From contig JARLIT010000079.1 in the NCBI GenBank assembly GCA_031291575.1, forward strand, positions 1 through 46,569: 46,569 bases of DNA, read 5' to 3'. The position numbers were made by a program, and so were the translations under genes. This document shows, one piece after another, positions 1 through 7,808 of the stretch. The number at the start of each line of letters is the position of its first letter. Within the stretch, counting starts at the first letter, position 1. Source of the stretch: Ancalomicrobiaceae bacterium. Its GTDB lineage: Bacteria; Pseudomonadota; Alphaproteobacteria; Rhizobiales; Ancalomicrobiaceae. The notes beneath the pieces were generated by a model. It did not search any database and was not told the DNA's origin. It saw only the letters and a program-made list of their open reading frames with translations.

Positions 1-50
1 ACGTGGACAAGTTCATCGAGATCCACAAGAAGTCGGGCGCCATCAAGTAA
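1..50 (+). CDS. C-terminal tail of a gene cut by the window start
   Basis: The frame beginning at base 3 reads VDKFIEIHKKSGAIK and stops with TAA at 48-50. Nothing more of the gene is inside the window. A short basic amphipathic tail like this is common at the end of periplasmic solute-binding proteins, but that is only a guess. The strong terminator a few bases downstream supports a real gene end here. Confidence 0.5.
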   Translation, partial: VDKFIEIHKKSGAIK

Positions 51-67
51 TCGATAGGCAGTTTCGG

Positions 68-104
68 AAGGGCGGGATTGCCGGGGGCGGTCCCGCCCTT
101 CTTC
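68..104 (+). terminator. Rho-independent terminator
   Basis: A perfect 10-bp stem (AAGGGCGGGA at 68-77 with TCCCGCCCTT at 91-100) encloses a 13-base loop and is followed by CTTCTCT. It lies 18 bases after the stop codon of the truncated upstream gene, where its terminator would be expected. Confidence 0.8.
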
Positions 105-107
105 TCT

Positions 108-671
108 GTCCATGAGGTCTGCTCGAAGGGCGGAGGGGCAGTGCTTTGCAACGCGCGATCGCGGGGTTTGCACGCAGCCGGACCGGCTTGCGACCAATCG
201 GATGCGGACCTTCTGGTCGATCCTCGCTCAGCTGAGCCTGACCGCGACATTCAAGCCCGCCAGTGTGCCCGCGCCGCGTCACGCCAGAATGTCGACGATG
301 GAGGAACCGCCGAGCAGTTCGGCAGCGGGGGAGCCTACGGCTGATCTCGCATAGGGCGGAACGGGAAGTGCGGTTGCTTTTGCTCGTCGCCCAAGTCGCG
401 GGTAGCGTCTCAATCGGCTGCTCCTTCCTCGCCAGTTGAGGTCGCGAAGAGGCGAGCCAGAACGCAGTCGGCCTTGATCTCCAGCTCCGCGACTGTCTCG
501 CTGTCGAGCGTCGGAAACGCTTCGAAGGCGACGATCGCCCCGGGTCGATAGACGTCCCGCGGTTGATGTACGTCAGCACCGATGGCGACGAGCACACGGC
601 TTGCCGTCGACGCTTAGTCTGTCCGCCTGGGCCGGCACAAGTCGGTGTTCGACACGCTTGACGCTGAATTC
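108..671. other. Intergenic stretch with no supported gene
   Basis: About 560 bases separate the terminator from the palindrome upstream of the SDR gene. Short open frames exist on both strands, but they overlap one another, lack ribosome binding sites and give arginine-, serine- and proline-rich translations typical of out-of-frame high-GC DNA. I see no protein family, RNA gene or repeat here. Confidence 0.5.
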
Positions 672-697
672 GGCTTGTGCATAGCTATGCACTAGCC
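672..697. promoter_or_regulatory. 26-bp palindromic operator candidate upstream of the SDR gene
   Basis: The 16-base core GTGCATAGCTATGCAC (677-692) is a perfect palindrome. It extends outward to 26 bp with one mismatched pair (676/693). A second, overlapping inverted repeat follows: ACTAGC (691-696) with GCTAGT (706-711). The site lies about 95 bases before the ATG of the SDR gene at 790, as expected of a dimeric repressor site. Which regulator binds it is unknown. Confidence 0.6.
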
Positions 698-789
698 AAT
701 GAATAGCTAGTCAGCAGCGAAGCTGAGTGATGCGCCATCGCAACCTCAGCCACCGCAGCGGCGGACTGGCGAAGAAAGAGGAGACGACG

Positions 790-1581
790 ATGGATCTGGG
801 ATTGAACGGCAAGGTGGCGGTGATTACCGGCAGCAGCGTCGGCATCGGCTTGGCAGTCGCCGACGGATTGGCGGCCGAAGGGGCCGATCTCGTCCTTGCC
901 GCACGTCAGGCCGAGCGGTTGGAAGCTGCCGCCGCCGACATTGCGAAGCGTCACGGCGTGCGTGCTGTTGCGGTCGCCTGTGACGTCGGCACGCCTGCTG
1001 GCACCGATCAGCTGATAGAGGCCACCGAAGCGGCCTTTGGCGGGGCCGACATTCTCATCAACAATGCCGGGACGGGCTCGAACGAAACCGTTCAGGACGC
1101 CCCCGACGAGAAATGGAACGCCTATTGGCAGCTGCACGTGATGGCTGCGGTCAGGCTGGCGCGCGGCCTGGTGCCGGGCATGAAACGCCGCGGCGGCGGC
1201 GTCATCCTGCACACCGCTTCGATCTGCGCTGTGCAACCCCTCTGGTACGAACCGATCTACAACGTCACCAAGGCGGCGCTGATGATGTTTTCCAAGACGC
1301 TGGCCAGCGAGGTCATCAAGGACGGCATCCGCGTCAACTGCATCAATCCCGGTCTCATTCTGACACCCGACTGGATCAAAACGGCCAAGCAGCTGACCGC
1401 CGAATCCGGCGGCGATTGGCAGGCCTATCTGGACGGCGTGGCGCGCGAGCATGCCCCGATCGATCGCTTTGCCAGCCCGGAGGAACTCGCACACTTCTAT
1501 GTGTTTCTCTGTTCCAACAAGGCGAGCTACAGCGTCGGTTCCACCTATTTCGTCGATGGAGGCATGCTGAAAGCCGTGTGA
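790..1581 (+). CDS. SDR family NAD(P)-dependent oxidoreductase
   Basis: A 263-residue classical short-chain dehydrogenase/reductase, a soluble cytoplasmic enzyme. The Rossmann glycine motif TGSSVGIG is at about 13-20, NNAG at 91-94, the catalytic Ser at about 144 and the YNVTK catalytic Tyr/Lys at 157/161. The C-terminus ends with the usual FVDGG. The frame is open from 727, but the ATG at 790 is preferred because AAAGAGGAG lies just ahead of it and the Rossmann fold begins immediately after. The substrate cannot be read from sequence. It stands alone behind a palindromic operator candidate, with a transposase remnant directly downstream. A role in the neighbouring sugar locus is possible but unproven. 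Confidence 0.9.
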   Translation: MDLGLNGKVAVITGSSVGIGLAVADGLAAEGADLVLAARQAERLEAAAADIAKRHGVRAVAVACDVGTPAGTDQLIEATEAAFGGADILINNAGTGSNETVQDAPDEKWNAYWQLHVMAAVRLARGLVPGMKRRGGGVILHTASICAVQPLWYEPIYNVTKAALMMFSKTLASEVIKDGIRVNCINPGLILTPDWIKTAKQLTAESGGDWQAYLDGVAREHAPIDRFASPEELAHFYVFLCSNKASYSVGSTYFVDGGMLKAV

Positions 1582-1582
1582 G

Positions 1583-1876
1583 ATGCCGGCCGGGCGAGAC
1601 CGAACGGAAGTCGTTGACGTTGGTCAGCGCCTGTCCAACCCGATCCCGCCCGAATTGACCATCGAAAACGTGGTGGAGGACGCCGACACGCTCGTCGTCC
1701 GCGCCAAGGCGTCCGTGCCGAGGCGGGCATGTCCACGATGCGGCGCGGCGTCCGGCCGGATCCACAGCCGATATGTCCGGACAGTGCTCTACCTGCCGTG
1801 TTCCGGACGCAAGGTTGCGTACAAGAGCAGAAAGCTGCCCCCTCTCGGCGACGCTGTAACTCCATCCTATTGTTGA
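1583..1876 (+). pseudogene. ISL3-family transposase N-terminal fragment
   Basis: An open frame of 97 residues. Residues about 24-80 resemble the N-terminal zinc-binding region of ISL3-family transposases: a hydrophobic strand pattern (LTIENVVEDADTLVV), then RACPRCGAASGRIHSRY with the CxxC pair, then a TVLYLPCSGRKV segment like the usual 'DLPWGGRPV'. The helix-turn-helix and DDE catalytic parts (some 300 residues) are missing, and the frame ends soon after the similarity does. I read it as the remnant of a decayed insertion sequence. The family call rests on motif recognition, and the exact breakpoints are not visible. Confidence 0.62.
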
Positions 1877-2234
1877 GCCAGTCCGATCCCACAGAGGGGT
1901 CTCGCCCGGCGTCGGCATTGATACCCCAGTATCTTCGTTTCTCCTGTCTCATCCGTGGCTTGATGCTTCTGCCGAGCGGGGCGCCTCCGGTGCCTGTTCA
2001 CATGGGCGGCGCAAACCGCAAAGACGCAGATGACGGCCGGGCGGGGCGATGGATCGGCTGGAACCAGCCAGCGTGACGCAATTCCACCGATTGCGTTAGT
2101 AGCTGCTTGGCGCGTTCTAGTGTCGTCGACAAGCGGATCGGCCGGGCGGTCTGTGACCGTTCCGGGTTCGCCGGACCGGCTAAATGTGCCGATTCTCACG
2201 GTGACCGAGCCCGGCCTCGTGTCCGAATGCGGCA
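1877..2234. other. Non-coding stretch after the transposase remnant
   Basis: About 360 bases lie between the ISL3 fragment and the stop of the cupin gene. Open frames on both strands are short and unrecognised. Given the adjoining fragment, this may be further decayed mobile-element DNA, but I see no terminal inverted repeats or a second transposase motif to prove it. Confidence 0.4.
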
Positions 2235-3449
2235 TTACACCATCGGAGTGATCCGCGGCACGATGGCGTCATTTATGCCGGGACCGAAGAATTTGAACAC
2301 CACCAAGGGCTCGGATCCGGTGTTCTCGACAGTGACGCCGTCAACCGCCTTGTCGTGCGCGACCAGGAACTCGTCGCGCGACGCTTTGAGCGACACCTTC
2401 TGCCCTTCCACTGGGAAGGCGTCGATGCAGCCTACGCCCTTCCATACGAACAGTCCATGCACACCCAGAGCACGGCTCACGTGCCGCTTGCCCGGTTGGA
2501 GGGTGATGCGAGTACCGCTGAACCGGTCGGAGTTGTACCAGATCCATTCCTCGGCGATGCCGGCGGGAAGAGTCTCGGCGATCGGCAACGGGTGAAGCCG
2601 ATGGTTTTCGTAGAAGTAAGGATCCGCACTGGCGGCCCAGTCGATCTGATCGAGAACCGCCCTCTCCTTCTTCGCTTCGACCAGGTCGGCGGGGATGTGG
2701 CGATAGAGCATGTTCTTGTCGATCTTCACCCCGTCGATCTCGGCTTGCAGGATCGACATGATGTCCGACGATTCCTGCAACTCGAGAGTGAGCGCTGTGC
2801 CCGGCGCATGGAGGATACCGGGCGGCAGATGGAAGCCTTCGCCGGCGACATTGGTATAGGCGAAGGCATGCTGCAGGATCTCATCTCCCGACCACTGCTC
2901 AAGATAGGGAACAAATAGCTCCTCCTGCAGGTTCTCGCGCACGATGTAGGGGTGAACGCCGAAGAAGGTCTCAGGATGGGCGCCGAGATCGGCGTCGAGA
3001 TAGTGATATGCCTCCTCCTTCGAATTCATCCCAACCTTGGCAGCATCCTCCTTCATCTGATGAATATGATAGAAGAGCCGTGTCTTGTAGTCGTAGATCT
3101 TGAGCAGCCGGTCGAGGCCGCGATGCCGTTTGGCGTAGTCGGCGCCCAGTAGCAGGTCGCCCGCAACCTTCAGCGCGTCGATGAGCAGCAGCGGCTCTCC
3201 GGTCGATGTCTTGATCCAGGACTGACCTTCGTGCGGCGTGTCGATGGTGTTGTCGGCCTTGGTCTCCGAGACGATCCAACGTTCACAGACGAAACCGCGT
3301 TCACCAGCGTCGTATTCTTGTTCGCTCAAACCCAGTCGCCGACCTGGCGGAAGAAAATCTCGTGTCACCCAACATGGTTTCATCGGCAACAGCCCGCCGC
3401 TATGCTCGAGCTCGCGGATGACCAGATCCCGTGTGTGTTTCTCATTCAT
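2235..3449 (-). CDS. Mannose-6-phosphate-isomerase-like cupin protein
   Basis: A 404-residue cytoplasmic protein resembling class I phosphomannose isomerases and related double-cupin sugar isomerases. The middle holds the metal-site region: a VHPYIVRENLQEELF segment, then LPPGILHAPGTALTLELQES, which matches the family's 'G..HA.G.....E.Q..SD' pattern. A second cupin-like half follows (SGTRITLQPGKRHVSRA onward). The open frame runs 39 codons further upstream, but the ATG at 3447-3449 is preceded by AAAGGAAG and is the better start. It diverges from the LacI regulator, whose proposed start is 190 bases away. It probably isomerises or epimerises a sugar or sugar phosphate taken up by the nearby ABC importer. 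True ManA activity is not assured. Confidence 0.75.
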   Translation of the reverse strand: MNEKHTRDLVIRELEHSGGLLPMKPCWVTRDFLPPGRRLGLSEQEYDAGERGFVCERWIVSETKADNTIDTPHEGQSWIKTSTGEPLLLIDALKVAGDLLLGADYAKRHRGLDRLLKIYDYKTRLFYHIHQMKEDAAKVGMNSKEEAYHYLDADLGAHPETFFGVHPYIVRENLQEELFVPYLEQWSGDEILQHAFAYTNVAGEGFHLPPGILHAPGTALTLELQESSDIMSILQAEIDGVKIDKNMLYRHIPADLVEAKKERAVLDQIDWAASADPYFYENHRLHPLPIAETLPAGIAEEWIWYNSDRFSGTRITLQPGKRHVSRALGVHGLFVWKGVGCIDAFPVEGQKVSLKASRDEFLVAHDKAVDGVTVENTGSEPLVVFKFFGPGINDAIVPRITPMV

Positions 3450-3639
3450 CTTTGGACTTCCTTTCGAATCCGACCGACCAGACGATGCGATTTCATCTGC
3501 GGTGACGACCCCCTGTCGCGAACGTCGCGCAGGCGGGGTCGAGAACGGGCGTGGGGATGGAACCAAATCGCGCCCCCGCCCCGCACTTCAGGGCGGCCCG
3601 GCAGCAAGTCGTCCTTGACATCGAGCGCTTTCCCAAGTT

Positions 3640-4698
3640 ATGCCAAGCATGTCTCCTGATATTTCTTCTGTAGTTTTCATGAATTCACCGAGGCGCAGAA
3701 CTGTGGTTACGCTAAGAGACATCGCAAGCAGAGCAAACGTTTCTGTGATGACCGTCTCGCGAGTCATAAAGAATTCAGGTTACGTCGGAAAGGAAACACG
3801 CGCACGGATCGCCTCGGCTATTGAAGAAATGGACTATCGCCCAAATGAAATTGCCAGAAGTCTTGTCAATAGTAAAACCAACAATATTATGTTGATTGTG
3901 CCGGATATCGAGAATATGTTTTTTTCCGAAATGGTAAAAGGCACCGAAAGAATTCTGCGAGAGTACGGATTTCAATCTATCTTTGTGGACACTGATGGAA
4001 TCGTGCAAAATGAGAAGCTGTTCTCCGAGCGGGCCCTGTCGCATATCGTTGACGGGTTGATTTTTTACTGTCCACGTGTCGACGGCGAGTACCTCGCCAA
4101 GATCTGTCGGAAGATCCCGGCCATCGTCGTTGACCGCAAAGTCAATTCCGAGGCCGTCGATCAGATCTACATCGACAACAAATCCGGTTCGGTGCGCGCC
4201 GTTGATCATCTTATTCACAATGGACACCGTAAGATCGGGTTGATCGAAGGCCCTGACAACGTCCTTGCAAATCTTCGGCGCAAAGCCGGATATATGACGT
4301 CTCTGCACAAGAACGGCATCTCAGAACGCGTCGAGTACATATTTTCGGCGAATTTTACGTTCGAGGATGGGCAGGAGGCATGCAAGTACTTTCTTGGCCT
4401 CAAGGATCCGCCGACGGCATACTTTGCCACCAACGATCTCATGGCTCTGGGATTCATCCAGGAGGCGCAAGAAAACAATGTTTCGATACCAGGAGACTTC
4501 TCGATCATCGGGTTCGATAACATTTCGATTTCTCGTCTGATCAGCCCGCCGTTGACCACGGTGAACAACCCCAAGCATCGGATGGGAGCCTTGGCGGCTT
4601 ATCGGCTGCTGGCCAAGCTTGGCGTGTCCGTTGAAATTCCCGAGTATGAATTGACCAATCAGCTGGTGATCCGCGGATCGGTACGGGCCATACCGTGA
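3640..4698 (+). CDS. LacI-family transcriptional regulator (AT-richer than its surroundings)
   Basis: A 352-residue repressor-type protein. The LacI helix-turn-helix is at about 24-45 (TLRDIASRANVSVMTVSRVI), with the hinge helix near YRPNEIARSL. A periplasmic-binding-like sensor domain follows, with the usual NDLMALG and GFDNI motifs. No clear ribosome site marks the start; ATG codons at 3649 and 3679 are alternatives, and 3679 would leave about ten residues before the helix-turn-helix. The first 400 bases are visibly AT-richer than flanking DNA, which suggests transfer. It sits between the cupin gene and the convergent epimerase. It probably controls the sugar importer to its right through the operator at 9333-9352, but the pairing is inferred. 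Confidence 0.9.
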   Translation: MPSMSPDISSVVFMNSPRRRTVVTLRDIASRANVSVMTVSRVIKNSGYVGKETRARIASAIEEMDYRPNEIARSLVNSKTNNIMLIVPDIENMFFSEMVKGTERILREYGFQSIFVDTDGIVQNEKLFSERALSHIVDGLIFYCPRVDGEYLAKICRKIPAIVVDRKVNSEAVDQIYIDNKSGSVRAVDHLIHNGHRKIGLIEGPDNVLANLRRKAGYMTSLHKNGISERVEYIFSANFTFEDGQEACKYFLGLKDPPTAYFATNDLMALGFIQEAQENNVSIPGDFSIIGFDNISISRLISPPLTTVNNPKHRMGALAAYRLLAKLGVSVEIPEYELTNQLVIRGSVRAIP

Positions 4699-4710
4699 CG
4701 GAATGGCCGG

Positions 4711-5757
4711 TCAGTTCGCTGGTCTTGATCGGAACACCAGATCGATGTGGACATGTTTGGTTTCGCCCGCGCCGAGAATTTCGACGTCGCCGCGCGCGAA
4801 CTGGTCCTGCCGCCCTGTGGCGAAACAGTTGCCGGGCTCGAGGCCGAGCACGTATTCGCCTTCCCCTTCCATCTTCCACTGGACCAGATGATCGAGGTCA
4901 GCGAGCGGAAACGACATCTCCGCCTCGACGACGTCGGCCCCAATCGTATTGGTCAGTCGCACCACCGCGGTCGTGTCTGCTGCACCGTCGAGATGATGGT
5001 AGAAGACGCGTTCGCCGGCGCCGCGCACCGCCGGACCGATCTGGTTGTGGTCGGCGACGTCGGCGAGAGGATCAGGATTCCGTTCCTCGACCGGCCCGGA
5101 CGGCGTGATCGTCAACGTTGCCGTCGGCGACACCAGCGGGTAGCCGAAGTTGAAGTGGTAGAGCGCGAACAGCGGTTCGGGCCGTGATCCGACGTTGGTG
5201 ATCTCGTCGTTGAGTCGGATGGCGTTGTCGCCCATGGTGACGGTGTAGGTCCGCGTCAGCCGCAGCGCGCCGCCGAGCACCGTGCCGTCGAGCACCGTCG
5301 CGGCGACGGTGATGCGGTAGCCGTCGTCGCCCCAACACCGTGTGATCGTGAGATCGCGCGCCGGGATGTGGGACAGGCGGCCGTGCAGCCCGATATCAAT
5401 CCCGTCGACGGCACAGCCGCCGCCGACGTTGGTCAGGCCGCAGGACGCCATCAGACCGCCGCCGAAAGACTGCAGCCAGCCGTTGCTGGACGGGTTGTAG
5501 TACCAGGGAGCCACCTCACCGAGTGCGGACATCCAGGCGAGCGGCAGGCCATCGAGGGTGGCACGCCCCAGGCCCATGCCGCGATCTGGCAGGATTTGGA
5601 AAGCGAGACCGCCTCCGGTCTGGACCTGAATGACTTGCATGTCGCGAGCCGGCCCATCGACGAAAGCCATCCGGGTCGCGTCACAGATCTGATCGAGGTT
5701 GCCGATATGGCGAACTAAAGTGTCGCGATCGAGTGTCTTGAAGAAAGTCGAGGACAT
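4711..5757 (-). CDS. DUF4432 family aldose-1-epimerase-like protein
   Basis: A 348-residue beta-rich protein of the DUF4432 (galactose mutarotase-like) group. Family-like segments include the early DRGMGLGRA, GGLMASCGL and LHGRLSHIPAR, then LYHFNFGYPL, and ELKLE-type strands towards the end. Members often sit in sugar catabolic loci and are assumed to interconvert anomers or epimers. The frame extends 32 codons upstream, but the ATG at 5755-5757, with GTGAGG ahead of it, is the likely start. It is last in the leftward importer operon, 92 bases behind the binding-protein gene and across a strong hairpin. It converges with the LacI gene, leaving only 12 bases between stops. Confidence 0.82.
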   Translation of the reverse strand: MSSTFFKTLDRDTLVRHIGNLDQICDATRMAFVDGPARDMQVIQVQTGGGLAFQILPDRGMGLGRATLDGLPLAWMSALGEVAPWYYNPSSNGWLQSFGGGLMASCGLTNVGGGCAVDGIDIGLHGRLSHIPARDLTITRCWGDDGYRITVAATVLDGTVLGGALRLTRTYTVTMGDNAIRLNDEITNVGSRPEPLFALYHFNFGYPLVSPTATLTITPSGPVEERNPDPLADVADHNQIGPAVRGAGERVFYHHLDGAADTTAVVRLTNTIGADVVEAEMSFPLADLDHLVQWKMEGEGEYVLGLEPGNCFATGRQDQFARGDVEILGAGETKHVHIDLVFRSRPAN

Positions 5758-5813
5758 AACCTCACTCCCATGGCGGGCCGAGCCATCGTCGAGCGACCGG
5801 ACGGCCGAAGGGC

Positions 5814-5840
5814 GATCCCCGGGGCGAGCCCCGGGGATCG
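5814..5840 (-). terminator. Strong GC hairpin after the sugar-binding protein gene
   Basis: GATCCCGGGGC (5815-5825) pairs with GCCCCGGGGATC (5828-5839), with one bulged base and one further outer pair. It lies 10 bases beyond the binding-protein stop and ahead of the DUF4432 start. There is no T-run. It may act as a 3' stabiliser or partial terminator, which would give the binding protein more message than the gene after it. Confidence 0.55.
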
Positions 5841-5849
5841 GCAGCGTCG

Positions 5850-6761
5850 TCACTTGGCCGGGGTGACCAGTTCGACCGGTACATAGGTGGTCTTCTCGAC
5901 CGTCTTGCCGCCGAGGAAGGCGACGGCGGTCTTGACGCCGAGCTTGCCCATCTCATAGGGGACCTGGGCGACGGTGCCGGCCAGACGACCGTCCTTGATG
6001 GCGGCGCGGGCATCGTCGGTGCCGTCGAAGCCGACCACCTTGACCTGGGCGGACTTGCCGGCCGCAGCGACGGCCTCGATCGCGCCGAGCGCCATCTCGT
6101 CGTTCTCGGCGAACACCGCCTGCAGGTTGGGATGTGCCTGCAGGATGTTCTGCATGACGTTCATGCCCTTGGCCCGCTGCGAGTCGGCCGACTGCGCCGC
6201 GACGATCTTCATGCCGGTCTGATTCATGATCTCGGTGAAGCCCTTGCCGCGCAGCGCCGGGATGACGTAGCCGGGCTGGCATGAGATGTGGGCGACTTCA
6301 GCGCCGGGCTTGATCATGTCGGCGATGTACTTGCCGGCGATCTTGCCGCCGCCGAGGTTGTCGGAGACGATCAGGCTCTCGATGTCGCCGCTGGCGACGC
6401 CGATGTCGAGCACAAAGACCGGGATTTTCGCCTTGTTAGCCTGGGCGACGGCGTTGGCGCCGGAGTTGGCGTCCCACGGCGATAGCAGGACGGCGTCGAC
6501 CTTCTTCTGGATCATGTCATCGACGTTGGCCAATTCGCGCGCCGCGTCGGTGCGGGCATCCATCACCACGACGGAGACGCCCATCTCCTTGGCCTGATCC
6601 TTGACACCTTCTGCGACCTTGACCCAGTACTGGTTGCCCAGGTCCTGCACCGCATAGCCGAATACCAGCGCCTTCTTGGCCGTTTCGGCATTGGCGGTAC
6701 CGGCGATCGCCGTCACGGCCAAGGCCATGGCGGCAATGGTCATCAACTTCTTCATAGACAT
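5850..6761 (-). CDS. Sugar ABC transporter substrate-binding protein (ribose type)
   Basis: A 303-residue periplasmic binding protein of the RbsB/peripla_BP_4 class. The N-terminus is a clear signal peptide (basic MSMKK, then a hydrophobic stretch) with likely cleavage after residue 25 in TANA/ET. The mature part starts with the typical FGYAVQDLGNQYW strand and contains VDAVLLSPWD, AVFAENDEMALGA and VVGFDGTDDA, all usual sugar-pocket regions of the family. A strong AGGAGAGG lies before the ATG. It delivers the sugar to the permease encoded upstream in the same leftward operon. The ligand is unknown; the neighbouring isomerase and epimerase suggest an aldose or rare hexose or pentose. Confidence 0.93.
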   Translation of the reverse strand: MSMKKLMTIAAMALAVTAIAGTANAETAKKALVFGYAVQDLGNQYWVKVAEGVKDQAKEMGVSVVVMDARTDAARELANVDDMIQKKVDAVLLSPWDANSGANAVAQANKAKIPVFVLDIGVASGDIESLIVSDNLGGGKIAGKYIADMIKPGAEVAHISCQPGYVIPALRGKGFTEIMNQTGMKIVAAQSADSQRAKGMNVMQNILQAHPNLQAVFAENDEMALGAIEAVAAAGKSAQVKVVGFDGTDDARAAIKDGRLAGTVAQVPYEMGKLGVKTAVAFLGGKTVEKTTYVPVELVTPAK

Positions 6762-6777
6762 TTTCCTCTCCTATTTT

Positions 6778-6793
6778 GTTGTCTCGAGGCAAC
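6778..6793 (-). other. Small intercistronic hairpin before the binding-protein gene
   Basis: GTTGTC (6778-6783) pairs with GGCAAC (6788-6793), including one G-T pair, around a TCGA loop. It sits in the 75-base gap between the permease stop and the binding-protein start. Such stems often mark 5' processed ends that raise binding-protein expression, but the stem is short. Confidence 0.35.
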
Positions 6794-6836
6794 ACGCATG
6801 GCTTAGTGCACAATCGCGTCGATCTGCTCGAGTAGA

Positions 6837-7775
6837 TCAGGCGCGTTGATTCTTGGAGTTCTGGTCGATCATCACGGCGAGGACGATCACCGTGCCGAGG
6901 ACGACGCTCTGGTAGTACGGGTCGATGTTCAGCAGGTTGAGGCCGTTGCCGATCACGCCCATGATGAGCGCGCCGATGATGGTGCCGACGATTGATCCGC
7001 GGCCGCCGCTCAGGCTGGTTCCGCCGATGACGACCGCAGCAATCGCGTCGAGTTCGTAACCAAGCGCCGAATTCGGATGTCCAGAATTGATTCGGCCGAT
7101 GTACATCAGCGCGCCAAGACCCGTGAGAAGCCCCGCCAGCGCATAGACGATGATCTTGTACTTGCGTGTGTTGATACCGGTGAGCTGAGTTGCTTCTTCG
7201 TTGCTGCCGATCGCGTAGACGATCTTACCGAAGGGTGTCCGGTTGAGCACGACCCAGAGCGCGGCATAGACGACGATGGGGATGATCACCATCATCGGGA
7301 CACCGGCGATCGACCCTGCTCCGGCGAAACGGAACGCTGCGGGGAAGTTGCTGATCGGAATGCCGCCGCTGTAGACGAAGGCCAGCCCGCGCGCGACCGA
7401 CATGATGCCGAGGGTACAGACGAACGGCGGGATCTTGCCGTAGGTGATCAGGGCGCCGGCGAGGATGCCGAACATCAGGGCGACGCCGAGACAGACGACG
7501 ATGGCGAGTGCCGGGCTGCCCGAGGAGCGAACCACGCTGGCCGATACCACCCCGGCCAGAGCCACCATGCCGCCGACCGACAGATCGATACCTCCGGTCA
7601 GGATGATGAACATTGCGCCGGCCGCGATGACGGATATCACCGCGACCTGAACGATGATGTTCATCAAGTTGTTGAGTTCCAGGAAGACCGGCGAGGTGAC
7701 GGAGAAGACGATCACGATCAGGACGAGTGCAATCAGCGATCCCGTACCCCTCAGAAGTCCGAACGAGAGTTTCAT
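6837..7775 (-). CDS. Sugar ABC transporter permease (RbsC type)
   Basis: A 312-residue inner-membrane permease of the BPD_transp_2 family. About nine to ten hydrophobic segments are visible, with the family marker ILTGGIDLSVGGMVALAG near residue 60. GSNEEATQLTGI, the coupling region facing the ATPase, lies past the middle, and ELDAIAAVVIGGTSLSGGRG near residue 250. The frame can be extended ten codons to a TTG, but the ATG at 7773-7775 has GGAG at good spacing. It starts 33 bases after the ATPase stop and precedes the binding protein, giving ATPase-permease-binding protein order. One gene suggests a homodimeric channel. Confidence 0.93.
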   Translation of the reverse strand: MKLSFGLLRGTGSLIALVLIVIVFSVTSPVFLELNNLMNIIVQVAVISVIAAGAMFIILTGGIDLSVGGMVALAGVVSASVVRSSGSPALAIVVCLGVALMFGILAGALITYGKIPPFVCTLGIMSVARGLAFVYSGGIPISNFPAAFRFAGAGSIAGVPMMVIIPIVVYAALWVVLNRTPFGKIVYAIGSNEEATQLTGINTRKYKIIVYALAGLLTGLGALMYIGRINSGHPNSALGYELDAIAAVVIGGTSLSGGRGSIVGTIIGALIMGVIGNGLNLLNIDPYYQSVVLGTVIVLAVMIDQNSKNQRA

Positions 7776-7808
7776 TTCCAAGCTCCGAGGCGGTCTGTTC
7801 GCCAAAAC

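Noticed and set aside
43..597. 184-residue leftward frame at the window start
   Set aside because: Very rich in Arg, Ser and Pro, overlaps the terminator and the tail of the upstream gene, and has no ribosome site. It looks like antisense noise in high-GC DNA.
1729..2076. Second transposase or other gene at 1729-2076
   Set aside because: The frame overlaps the ISL3 fragment in another phase and its later part matches no motif I can name, so it is described only as possible decayed element DNA.
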